DNA of 6,841 bases from Verrucomicrobia subdivision 3 bacterium UBA7542 (lineage in GTDB: Bacteria; Verrucomicrobiota; Verrucomicrobiia; Limisphaerales; UBA11358): NCBI GenBank assembly GCA_002479245.1, contig DLMG01000241.1, forward strand, positions 1 to 6,841, given 5' to 3'. Positions 1 to 5,189 of this stretch are shown piece after piece. Positions within the stretch are counted from its first letter, which is position 1, and every line of letters begins with the position of its first letter. The position numbers and the translations under genes were made by a program. A model generated the notes under the pieces. That model saw only the letters and a list, made by a program, of their open reading frames with translations, ran no database searches and had not been told where the DNA came from.

Positions 1-584
1 CCCATGGAGACCGTCGGGAACTGCCAGAACTCCGGCATCAGATACGGATGCGGATACGACGACAACCCGCCGCCGTCGGCGAGTTCCTGCCGGAAATTCT
101 GCAGATGTTTTTCATCCAAACGGCCTTCGAGAAACGCACGCGCATAAATGCCCGGCGCGGCGTGACCCTGAAAATAAACCATGTCGCCGGGAAAATTCTC
201 CGTGCGTCCGCGGAAAAAGTGATTGAACCCAACCTCGTAAAGCGTTGCCGCCGAGGCGTAGGTCGAGATGTGGCCGCCGACGTTGGTGGTGGAGTTGGCC
301 TTGACCACCATCGCCATGGCGTTCCAACGGATGTAGCTCTTGATCCGGCGCTCCATCTGCCAGTCACCGGGGAACGGCGGCTGTTGCTCCGGCGGAATCG
401 TGTTGACGTAGGGCGTGTTGAAGCCGCGCGGCAACCCGTCCTGCGAGGCGCGCAAGCGGTCAGCAAGTTTATTCAGCAATTGCGCCGTGCGTTCCGGCCC
501 CTGGTTTTCCAGTGCCAGATCAAAGACGGACTGTAGCGACTCCGCCCACTTGTCGCTTGAACCGTGAATTTCTTTTTTCTCCAT
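1..584 (-). CDS. aceE: Pyruvate dehydrogenase E1 component, homodimeric AceE type (N-terminal 194 residues, cut by window edge)
   Basis: This is the thiamine-diphosphate-dependent E1 subunit that decarboxylates pyruvate and reductively acetylates the lipoyl domain of E2 in the cytoplasmic pyruvate dehydrogenase complex. Reading the complement from ATG at 584 gives an unbroken frame to the window edge. Recognisable AceE blocks are VNTIPPEQQP, RRIKSYIRWNAMAMV, GGHISTYASAATLYEVGFNHFF, GDMVYFQGHAAPGIYARAFLEGRL and GLSSYPHPYLMPEFWQFPTVSM. His105 (GGH) and His141 (FQGH) fall where E. coli AceE has His106 and His142, so the spacing is nearly identical and the start is well supported. E. coli AceE has about 887 residues, so roughly three quarters lies outside the window. 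No clear Shine-Dalgarno precedes the ATG. It diverges from a lipoate-ligase-like gene, which fits a shared role in the complex. The two-subunit (PdhA/PdhB) type is excluded by the sequence. Confidence 0.95.
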   Translation of the reverse strand, partial: MEKKEIHGSSDKWAESLQSVFDLALENQGPERTAQLLNKLADRLRASQDGLPRGFNTPYVNTIPPEQQPPFPGDWQMERRIKSYIRWNAMAMVVKANSTTNVGGHISTYASAATLYEVGFNHFFRGRTENFPGDMVYFQGHAAPGIYARAFLEGRLDEKHLQNFRQELADGGGLSSYPHPYLMPEFWQFPTVSM

Positions 585-686
585 GTTTACTGTGTCATCC
601 GCTATTTTTCCAATCTCACAAAAAAGCTCGGTAGGATTAAAACGGAACCCTACACTCAACGCCAGCGAAATCAGCGCAACTGCAAA
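585..686. promoter_or_regulatory. Divergent intergenic region between aceE and the lipoate-ligase-like gene
   Basis: These 102 bases separate two genes transcribed away from each other, so promoters for both should lie here. The stretch is AT-richer than the flanking genes. I could not find a hexamer pair with good spacing in either direction, and no strong Shine-Dalgarno is visible before either start. The call rests on position only. Confidence 0.4.
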
Positions 687-1430
687 ATGAAATTACTCGA
701 TCTGACGCTCCTCTCGCCCGCCGAAAACCTGGCGTGCGATGAGGCGTTGCTGGACGCCGCGGAAGCCGGTACCGGCGACGAGGTGCTGCGCTTCTGGGAA
801 TCGCGCGAATCTTTTATCGTTGTCGGCTATGCAAACAAGGTGGCGACGGAAGTGAATGTCGCGGCGTGCGAGACGCGCGGCATCCCGATTCTGCGACGCT
901 GTTCCGGCGGTGGCACGGTGGCGCAAGGACCCGGCTGCCTCAACTACACGCTGGTTCTGCGAATTACCGCAGACGGCCCGCTCCACAACATCGGCATCGC
1001 CAACCAGTTCATCATGGAACGCAACCGCGCGGCGATTGAGTCGTTGTTCAGAACCTTCAACCTTCAACCTTCAACCTTCAACCTTTCCATCAGCGGCCAC
1101 ACCGATCTCGCGATTGATAGTTTGAAATTCTCCGGCAACTCCCAGCGCCGCCGCAAACGCTTCCTGCTTTTTCACGGGACATTCCTGCTGAACTTCGACC
1201 TGTCGCTCATCAGCGAACTTTTGTCGATGCCATCGAAGCAGCCCGATTACCGTGAGCACCGCGCACACACCGAATTTCTGACCAACTTGAACTTGCCAGC
1301 GGAAAAAGTGAAGGCGGCGTTGCGACAGGCCTGGAAAGCGGAAGAACCATTAAAAAATCCGCCTCTGGAAAGGATTACTGCTCTGGCACGGGACAAATAC
1401 GCCACGCGCGAGTGGAATTTTAAATTTTAA
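687..1430 (+). CDS. Lipoate-protein ligase A / octanoyltransferase family protein (BPL_LplA_LipB fold)
   Basis: The product is a 247-residue cytoplasmic enzyme expected to attach lipoate or octanoate to lipoyl-domain lysines, for example on the E2 of pyruvate dehydrogenase. The family signature RRCSGGGTVAQGPGCLNY starts at Arg70 and matches the LplA motif RRxSGGGxVxHxxGxLN. The acyl-adenylate-binding lysine is probably Lys147 in LKFSGN, followed by SQRRRKRFLLFHGTFLLNFD as in other family members. The ATG at 687 is preferred because homology begins immediately (KLLDLTLLSPAENLACDEALL). The frame stays open back to an ATG at 564, but that extension would overlap aceE and does not resemble the family. 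A heptanucleotide tandem repeat lies inside the gene and encodes TFNLQPSTFNLS around residues 123-134. Ligase (ATP-dependent) and LipM-type transferase activity cannot be told apart here. It diverges from aceE. Confidence 0.85.
   Translation: MKLLDLTLLSPAENLACDEALLDAAEAGTGDEVLRFWESRESFIVVGYANKVATEVNVAACETRGIPILRRCSGGGTVAQGPGCLNYTLVLRITADGPLHNIGIANQFIMERNRAAIESLFRTFNLQPSTFNLSISGHTDLAIDSLKFSGNSQRRRKRFLLFHGTFLLNFDLSLISELLSMPSKQPDYREHRAHTEFLTNLNLPAEKVKAALRQAWKAEEPLKNPPLERITALARDKYATREWNFKF
1052..1085 (+). repeat. Heptanucleotide tandem repeat (AACCTTC)n within the lipoate-ligase-like gene
   Basis: The unit AACCTTC is repeated four full times plus six bases of a fifth copy. Because 7 is not a multiple of 3, three units (21 bp) make one 7-residue peptide period, seen as TFNLQPS followed by TFNLS. 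It falls between the helix ending IESLFR and the conserved strand beginning SGHTDL. Gain or loss of one unit would shift the reading frame before the lysine motif. Gain or loss of three units would not. Confidence 0.9.
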
Positions 1431-1437
1431 TTTCCGA

Positions 1438-1509
1438 CCGCAAAATACGCAAAATACGCGAAAAAATTACTTTTGAAAATTCCGTTCGCGTATTTCGCGT
1501 TTTTAGCGG
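1438..1509. terminator. Long inverted repeat between convergent genes, probable bidirectional terminator
   Basis: Two 25-base arms (1438-1462 and 1485-1509) are reverse complements with only three mismatches, around a 22-base loop. Each arm contains iterated AAATACGC / GCGTATTT units. The stem is flanked on both sides by T- and A-rich tracts that also partly mirror each other (around 1417-1434 and 1510-1522). It sits exactly between the stop of the lipoate-ligase-like gene (1430) and the stop of the fumarase beta gene (1517), where a shared terminator would be expected. The iterated units suggest it may be a copy of a dispersed genomic repeat as well. Confidence 0.7.
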
Positions 1510-1516
1510 TTTAATT

Positions 1517-2092
1517 TTAAATTCTTTTCGCCAGTTCCGCCTGGCTCTTCGCCAGGACTTCCTTGTGCAGCGAATTGCCGTGCGAGTCCATCGTCACCAC
1601 TGCCGGAAAATCCTGCACTTCAAATTCCCAAATTGCCTCCGGCGCGCCGAATTTGTCCATCAGGTAAACATTGCGCACCTTTTTGATGCAGTCGGCCAGC
1701 ACTTGCGCCGCGCCGCCGACCGCGTGCAGATATACACAGCCGAATTCCTTGCACGCTGCCAGTGTTTTGTCGCCCATGCCGCCCTTGCCGATGACGCCGC
1801 GCAGACCAAATTCCTTGATGATATGTGCCTGATACGGCTCCTCGCGGATGGAAGTCGTCGGGCCGGCGGCGGTGGCTTTCCAAGTGCCATCGTCCTGCTT
1901 CATCACCACCGGACCGCAGTGATACAGGATACCGTCACGAAAATTCACACCCGGCGGCAGCTTGCCGCCCTCGTGCAGGTATTTGTGAACCGCGTCGCGC
2001 CCGGTGAACACGACGCCGGAAATCAGCACCTCGTCGCCGACTTTCAGCGCCCGGATTTTTTGTTCGGAAAATGGAAAGGTTAATTTTTTCAT
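1517..2092 (-). CDS. Fumarate hydratase, class I (Fe-S), beta subunit
   Basis: This is the C-terminal half of the two-subunit, [4Fe-4S]-dependent fumarase, which interconverts fumarate and L-malate in the citric acid cycle. The alpha partner is at 4235-5113. The 191-residue length is normal for a stand-alone beta subunit. Family motifs are FTGRDAVHKYL (residues 29-39), LYHCGPVV (56-63), GPTTSIREEPY (77-87, with the catalytic-region threonine and arginine), GKGGMG (102-107) and DSHGNSLH (169-176). Its FTGRD motif looks like fumarase. L-tartrate dehydratase TtdB, the nearest alternative, has TCRDVCH at this place. The start MKKLTFPFS at 2092 lies 19 bases downstream of the DUF4230 gene, without a strong Shine-Dalgarno, so cotranscription is likely. 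The gene ends next to the inverted repeat at 1438-1509. Confidence 0.92.
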   Translation of the reverse strand: MKKLTFPFSEQKIRALKVGDEVLISGVVFTGRDAVHKYLHEGGKLPPGVNFRDGILYHCGPVVMKQDDGTWKATAAGPTTSIREEPYQAHIIKEFGLRGVIGKGGMGDKTLAACKEFGCVYLHAVGGAAQVLADCIKKVRNVYLMDKFGAPEAIWEFEVQDFPAVVTMDSHGNSLHKEVLAKSQAELAKRI

Positions 2093-2111
2093 GGGATGTC
2101 CGGCTCAAAAA

Positions 2112-2825
2112 TCATTTGGTTAAATCAGACACTTTTCCGCTTATCTTTGGCTGGTTTGAAGAAAACAAAACGAACACCTTTACGTCGAAGGCCCGGAACA
2201 GGTCGCGAAACCGGGTTTCGATCATCTGTTTGGCGTCGCCCACCGCCAGGGTCGAGTCGGCGCTGTTGCGGGCCTTCTCCTTGAGTTGAATCAGAACCCG
2301 CTGGTGATCGGCGGTGGTTAAACTGTTGATGTAACCGTCCTCCTCCAGATAGTAATTCGCCTCCGGGTTGACCGTTTCCAGCGACAGGATTTTGGGTTCG
2401 GGCAGGATGATGGTCACCACCTGGTTGGACGGGTCGTAGGCGGCGGAAAATCTGGCGGCAAGATCGAACCCGATTTTGGCCACGAACGTCTGTTCGGCAA
2501 TGATGCGTTTGGTGCTGTGCAGGTCGGTTTTTTTATAATCGATTATCTCGCAAATATTTCTTTGCAGCACCGCCAGTTCCGCGATGGGGGTCGCGTCGCA
2601 GACGGTCGTCGTGGAAACTACATTGACCTGCGACTGGAAAATGGCCTTGAAAGCATCAATCCCGTGTTTGCCAAAATCAAACACCTTTTCAACGATTCGT
2701 TCCGGGGCATCCACGGCTTTCTCCGCCACACGGACAACCGGCCGGACAACCGCCAGGTGAATGGCCAGGGCAGCCGCCACAATCAACAAGGCGATGCCGA
2801 TAAAAATCGAAAGAGTTTTGTTCAT
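2112..2825 (-). CDS. DUF4230 family protein, N-terminally membrane-anchored
   Basis: A 237-residue protein with one hydrophobic segment near the N-terminus (about residues 5-27), followed by RPVVRVAEK. This is consistent with an anchor and a large soluble domain outside the cytoplasm. The soluble part matches my memory of DUF4230: AKIGFDLAARF (116-126), a beta strand ending in LPEPKILSLE (141-150), and a C-terminal helix followed by FDVKVFVLF, equivalent to the family's last strand. The function of DUF4230 is unknown and I do not assign one. The start at 2825 gives the expected hydrophobic N-terminus. It is 24 bases downstream of the small antitoxin-like gene and 19 bases upstream of the fumarase beta gene, all on the same strand. 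Nothing in the sequence links it mechanistically to fumarase or to the toxin-antitoxin genes. Confidence 0.75.
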   Translation of the reverse strand: MNKTLSIFIGIALLIVAAALAIHLAVVRPVVRVAEKAVDAPERIVEKVFDFGKHGIDAFKAIFQSQVNVVSTTTVCDATPIAELAVLQRNICEIIDYKKTDLHSTKRIIAEQTFVAKIGFDLAARFSAAYDPSNQVVTIILPEPKILSLETVNPEANYYLEEDGYINSLTTADHQRVLIQLKEKARNSADSTLAVGDAKQMIETRFRDLFRAFDVKVFVLFSSNQPKISGKVSDLTK

Positions 2826-2849
2826 AGCTGCCTGGGCACCACTACTCTA

Positions 2850-3095
2850 TCAACTCTTCTTGCGCGGCGGTTTTTCGTTGAGAGCCATCGCGGACTTCTC
2901 GGCGCGCTGGCGTTCCTCCGCGGCCATCAGTCGGCGCAGTTCCGCCGCCGAACGGATTACTTTCCGCCCAGCCGTTTCCTCGGCGTTGGCAATCTCGTCC
3001 AGCTTTGCAAAGTAAGCATCCGGGTCGGCGGCATACTCGCGCGACAATTCGTCTTTGATGCGCCAGATTTCTTCCAGAATCGGATTCGTTTTCAT
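2850..3095 (-). CDS. Small antitoxin-like protein partnering a PIN-domain toxin
   Basis: An 81-residue, highly charged, probably helical protein. Its start MKTNPILEEIWRIKDELSREY resembles a family of short proteins I recall being encoded beside PIN-domain (VapC-like) genes in Verrucomicrobia and Cyanobacteria. The middle (AGRKVIRSAAELRRLMAAE, residues 42-60) and a lysine/arginine-rich tail could bind toxin or nucleic acid, but I see no classical DNA-binding fold. The start is well supported by GGAGGA seven bases upstream. It lies 4 bases downstream of a PIN-toxin gene that has lost its N-terminal half, so it may be an orphan antitoxin. It precedes the DUF4230 gene by 24 bases. Confidence 0.65.
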   Translation of the reverse strand: MKTNPILEEIWRIKDELSREYAADPDAYFAKLDEIANAEETAGRKVIRSAAELRRLMAAEERQRAEKSAMALNEKPPRKKS

Positions 3096-3099
3096 AGGT

Positions 3100-3450
3100 T
3101 TATCCTCCCATAAGTTCGATGGGCGTGCAAATCTCCGGCAGCGTCAGTCTGTAACGCCACACGAATTCGCGGAGTTTCCCAAGGAAATGAGGATTGGCCA
3201 AATGCTGGCAATTCCACGTGAGTAGAATATTCACCTGGCTCAACGACGCCACGGCCGCGTGAATGGCATCGGATGCCGCAGCGGGTGGAAGTATTTTTTC
3301 AGCCAACAATTCGCACGCCAGACCGCGCGCCTGATCATCCACCAGCAGAACCGTCATCCCGGCCAGTGCCCCGGCCCGGCGGCGGCTCATCTTGTCAAGC
3401 GTCCGCATGACCATTTTACAGTTTCGGTTGTGCGCCGGGTGCAGATTCAT
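3100..3450 (-). pseudogene. PIN-domain (VapC-like) toxin, N-terminally truncated remnant
   Basis: Residues from about 20 to the end of this 116-residue frame match the C-terminal part of a PIN-domain ribonuclease toxin: SRRRAGALAGMTVLLVDDQA, then SDAIHAAVA with Asp61, ILLTWNCQHL with Asn80, and LPEICTPIELMGG. A complete member has roughly 150-160 residues and begins with a strand carrying an acidic residue (like YIETS) and a conserved glutamate (like VVAEAS). Both of those metal-binding positions are missing. The first 20 residues (MNLHPAHNRNC...) do not resemble any PIN domain. The neighbouring HigA-like gene occupies the space where the missing half should be. The ATG overlaps the HigA-like stop as ATGA and has GGAAG five bases upstream, so a non-catalytic fragment might still be translated. 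I infer loss of toxin activity. Confidence 0.7.
3103..3108 (-). promoter_or_regulatory. Strong Shine-Dalgarno embedded in the end of the PIN-toxin frame
   Basis: The complement reads GGAGGA, TAAACCT, then ATG of the small antitoxin-like gene, giving a 7-base spacing. The same bases encode the last two glycines (MGG, stop) of the PIN remnant. This is the strongest ribosome binding site in the window. It fixes the antitoxin start and points to high, independent translation of the antitoxin. Confidence 0.75.
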
Positions 3451-3806
3451 GATTTCTTCCGGATACGATAAGGAACGGGAGATTCCGACAAAACACTTGC
3501 TTCGCTGCGCGCATCGGATTCAAAAACGACGCGGACGGTTGCTCCGAGGGCTTCCGCAACCCGGCGCAACATGCTCAAGGAATGTCCTTCGTATGACGGC
3601 GATTCCAGCCGGCTGATGTTTTGCTGGGAGGTTTTGAGCTTGCGGGCGAGGTCACGCTGGGAGAGTCCGGCCTTTTCACGCAACGCCGCAAGCTGCAAAG
3701 CCACGTCCCACGCTTCGCCCGCCCTTTCAAATCGCTCGGCAAAGACGGGGTCTTTGAGTTGTTCCTCCAGGTAGAGGTCAAAGTTGGTCTTTTTCAAGGT
3801 TCTCAT
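3447..3806 (-). CDS. HigA-like antitoxin, XRE-family helix-turn-helix
   Basis: A 119-residue protein whose N-terminal part (DLYLEEQLKDPVFAERFERA, residues 10-29) is typical of antitoxins paired with Gp49-like toxins. It is followed by an XRE helix-turn-helix at about residues 40-92: LREKAGLSQRDLARKL, then TSQQNISRLES as the recognition-helix region. Such proteins neutralise the cognate mRNA interferase and repress their own operon. The start MRTLKKTNFD overlaps the toxin stop by ATGA and has no Shine-Dalgarno of its own, implying translational coupling to the toxin. Its own stop overlaps the ATG of the PIN remnant in the same way. The C-terminal tail (about 100-119) is basic and unassigned. 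Confidence 0.87.
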   Translation of the reverse strand: MRTLKKTNFDLYLEEQLKDPVFAERFERAGEAWDVALQLAALREKAGLSQRDLARKLKTSQQNISRLESPSYEGHSLSMLRRVAEALGATVRVVFESDARSEASVLSESPVPYRIRKKS

Positions 3807-4156
3807 GGTTCAAATCTGTTCTGCCAGTCGCGCATCCGTTCCCGCGCGGTGTCGAGGTCGCGCATGGGGACGGCCTGCCCTTTGTTGCGTATGCCGTGGA
3901 CAGCAATGATGCGCCGGCCTCTCACAAAGAACCACAGGACGCGTGTGTTCAACTTGCCGACATGGCGCAGTTCAAACAGGCCATCGCCCAGCGCCTTGGA
4001 CAGAGGCTCGCGATGATTCTGCCGGTTGCGCAATTTTACCAGCCCGCGAAGGACTGCCGCATGATCGGGAGGATCGCTCCGCCTGAGTTCTTCGAGAAAC
4101 TCCATCACCGGCGAACGGCCATCCACAGTCTCGTAAAACTCTACACTGAATTCCAT
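3803..4156 (-). CDS. HigB-like toxin, RelE superfamily (phage-derived Gp49-like)
   Basis: A 117-residue protein matching the Gp49-like branch of the RelE/HigB mRNA interferases, which cleave mRNA at the ribosome. Visible motifs are VEFYETVDGRSPVMEFLEEL (5-24), LGDGLFELRHVG (56-67), TRVLWFFVRGRRIIAVHGI (71-89), NKGQAVP (91-97) and the C-terminal helix with ARERMRDW (104-111). In relatives the NKGQAVP region reads KKTQKTP and contributes basic residues to the active site. Toxin-first order with an ATGA overlap into the HigA-like gene is the usual HigBA arrangement. The start at 4156 gives a full-length domain; upstream is only GCAGG, a weak ribosome binding site. It lies 78 bases downstream of the fumarase alpha stop. 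The gene looks intact. Confidence 0.87.
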   Translation of the reverse strand: MEFSVEFYETVDGRSPVMEFLEELRRSDPPDHAAVLRGLVKLRNRQNHREPLSKALGDGLFELRHVGKLNTRVLWFFVRGRRIIAVHGIRNKGQAVPMRDLDTARERMRDWQNRFEP

Positions 4157-4201
4157 AAACCTGCAACACCAATTTTGATGTTATGCTCGCCAGTTGATCT
4201 G

Positions 4202-4227
4202 TTCATTCCATGTCCATCTGTGGTTAC
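4202..4227. repeat. Possible degenerate copy of a dispersed CATCTGTG-type intergenic repeat
   Basis: Within the 78-base gap between the fumarase alpha gene and the HigB-like gene is TTCATTCCATGTCCATCTG followed by TGGTTAC. It resembles an iterated CATCTGTG..CATCTGTGGTT sequence that I recall as scattered through intergenic regions of Verrucomicrobia and Planctomycetes. Only one clear unit and a degenerate second unit are present. The assignment rests on memory and is tentative. The same gap should carry any promoter for the toxin-antitoxin cassette. Confidence 0.3.
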
Positions 4228-4234
4228 AACTGCA

Positions 4235-5113
4235 TCAATACAACCACTTCCCAATCTTTCCTTGCGCATCCAGTGTCACGCCTTGACGGCGATAGGCCCA
4301 GCACATGTAGCTGATGCTGACGAAATACGACGCGGGCAGACGGTTCGCAGCGCAAATCTTCACGCCCAAGAGCGTTGTCTTGCCGCCGAAACCCATCGGG
4401 CCGATGCCGAGTTCGTTCGCCGTCTTCAAAATGTCCTGCTCCAGCTTGTCCAACTTCGGATTCGGATTGCGGTCGGGGATCAGCCGAAGGAATTGCGTCT
4501 TGCTCATCTCGTAGCTGGTCGCCCGGTCGCCGCCGATGCACACGCCGAGGATGCCCGGGCCGCAGCCCTTGCCCTGCGCCTGCAACACCGCGTCGAGAAT
4601 CGCCTTGCGGCAGCCGTCGAGGTCGCGGTTCGCCTGGAGCTTTTCGTTTGGCAACGAGTATTGCGCGCCGACGTTTTCGCAACCGCCACCCTTGAGCACC
4701 AACCGCACGCTCACTTCCAGCGAGCGATGCTGGTGAAAATGAAACACGGGCGCGCCCGGCCCGACGTTGGTGCCGTCGTTCACGCCGGTGAGCGAATCCA
4801 CGGAGTTCTGGCGGAGAAAACCTTTCTTGGTCGCCAGCTTAACGGCTTCCTTGGCCGTTTCTTCGAAGGTGATCTGGTCGAAGCCGACCGGGCAATCCAC
4901 AAAAAACAGGATGCTGCCGGTGTCCTGGCAAATCGGCTGCGACTTGCGTTTGGCCAGTTGGATGTTCTGGTCAATGATCTTCAGCGCGCTCTCGGCAATC
5001 GTGCCTTTCTTTTCCTGTTCCAGCGACGCGAGGATGGCCTGGTTGACGTCGTCGGGAATTTCCGCCGAGGTGCGCCGGATCAATTCCAGCAGGGAATTTT
5101 GCAATTCGCTCAT
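4235..5113 (-). CDS. Fumarate hydratase, class I (Fe-S), alpha subunit
   Basis: A 292-residue protein carrying the iron-sulfur part of the two-subunit class I fumarase. Likely [4Fe-4S] ligands are Cys62 (ICQDTG), Cys184 (GKGCGPGILG) and Cys271 (YMCWAYRR). Other family blocks are GVNDGTNVGPGAPVFHFH (110-127), KGGGCENVG (141-149), GGDRATSYEMSKTQFLRLI (194-212) and GIGPMGFGGKTTLLGV (236-251). The start MSELQN at 5113 is where homology begins. The frame stays open back to 5248, but that would overlap the upstream lipoprotein gene. The KGGGC and CWAYRR forms are also found in L-tartrate dehydratase TtdA, so that activity is an alternative, although the beta partner looks like fumarase. It is unusually separated from its beta subunit (1517-2092) by about 2.1 kb of unrelated genes. 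Confidence 0.92.
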   Translation of the reverse strand: MSELQNSLLELIRRTSAEIPDDVNQAILASLEQEKKGTIAESALKIIDQNIQLAKRKSQPICQDTGSILFFVDCPVGFDQITFEETAKEAVKLATKKGFLRQNSVDSLTGVNDGTNVGPGAPVFHFHQHRSLEVSVRLVLKGGGCENVGAQYSLPNEKLQANRDLDGCRKAILDAVLQAQGKGCGPGILGVCIGGDRATSYEMSKTQFLRLIPDRNPNPKLDKLEQDILKTANELGIGPMGFGGKTTLLGVKICAANRLPASYFVSISYMCWAYRRQGVTLDAQGKIGKWLY

Positions 5114-5123
5114 AAACAAGATT

Positions 5124-5152
5124 AGCGTAAGACCTTGGCGGGTCAGCGTCAA
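5124..5152 (-). promoter_or_regulatory. Candidate sigma-70 promoter for the fumarase alpha gene
   Basis: On the complement, TTGACG (5152-5147, five of six consensus bases) is followed after exactly 17 bases by TACGCT (5129-5124). The latter matches the three most conserved -10 positions. Transcription would begin only a few bases before the ATG at 5113, giving a nearly leaderless mRNA, consistent with the lack of a Shine-Dalgarno. The -10 is weak overall. Confidence 0.4.
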
Positions 5153-5189
5153 TTGCACTCGACAACTCGGAATCGGCAACGTGGAAAAG

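Noticed and set aside
48..536. A 162-codon plus-strand frame opposite aceE
   Set aside because: The minus strand encodes a continuous, well-conserved AceE N-terminus across the same bases.
564..686. A longer N-terminus for the lipoate-ligase-like protein
   Set aside because: It would overlap the aceE start and remove the intergenic space. The added residues do not resemble the family, and homology begins at the 687 ATG.
1052..1085. A CRISPR-like repeat
   Set aside because: The units are directly adjacent 7-mers with no spacers, so it is a simple tandem repeat.
1565..2083. A 172-codon plus-strand frame opposite the fumarase beta gene
   Set aside because: It is an antisense shadow of a conserved gene, with no family resemblance.
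2517..3113. A 198-codon plus-strand frame opposite DUF4230 and the small antitoxin-like gene
   Set aside because: It spans two minus-strand genes, one with a strong ribosome binding site, and its protein has no recognisable motif.
3391..3450. Similarity between MRTLDKM in the PIN remnant and MRTLKKT at the HigA start, suggesting a duplicated antitoxin start
   Set aside because: Only about four residues agree, the codons differ, and what follows is PIN sequence, so chance is the simpler explanation.
3896..5125. A 409-codon plus-strand frame covering the fumarase alpha gene
   Set aside because: It lies opposite a gene with unmistakable fumarase motifs, has a His/Arg/Ala-rich composition typical of an antisense shadow, and matches no family.
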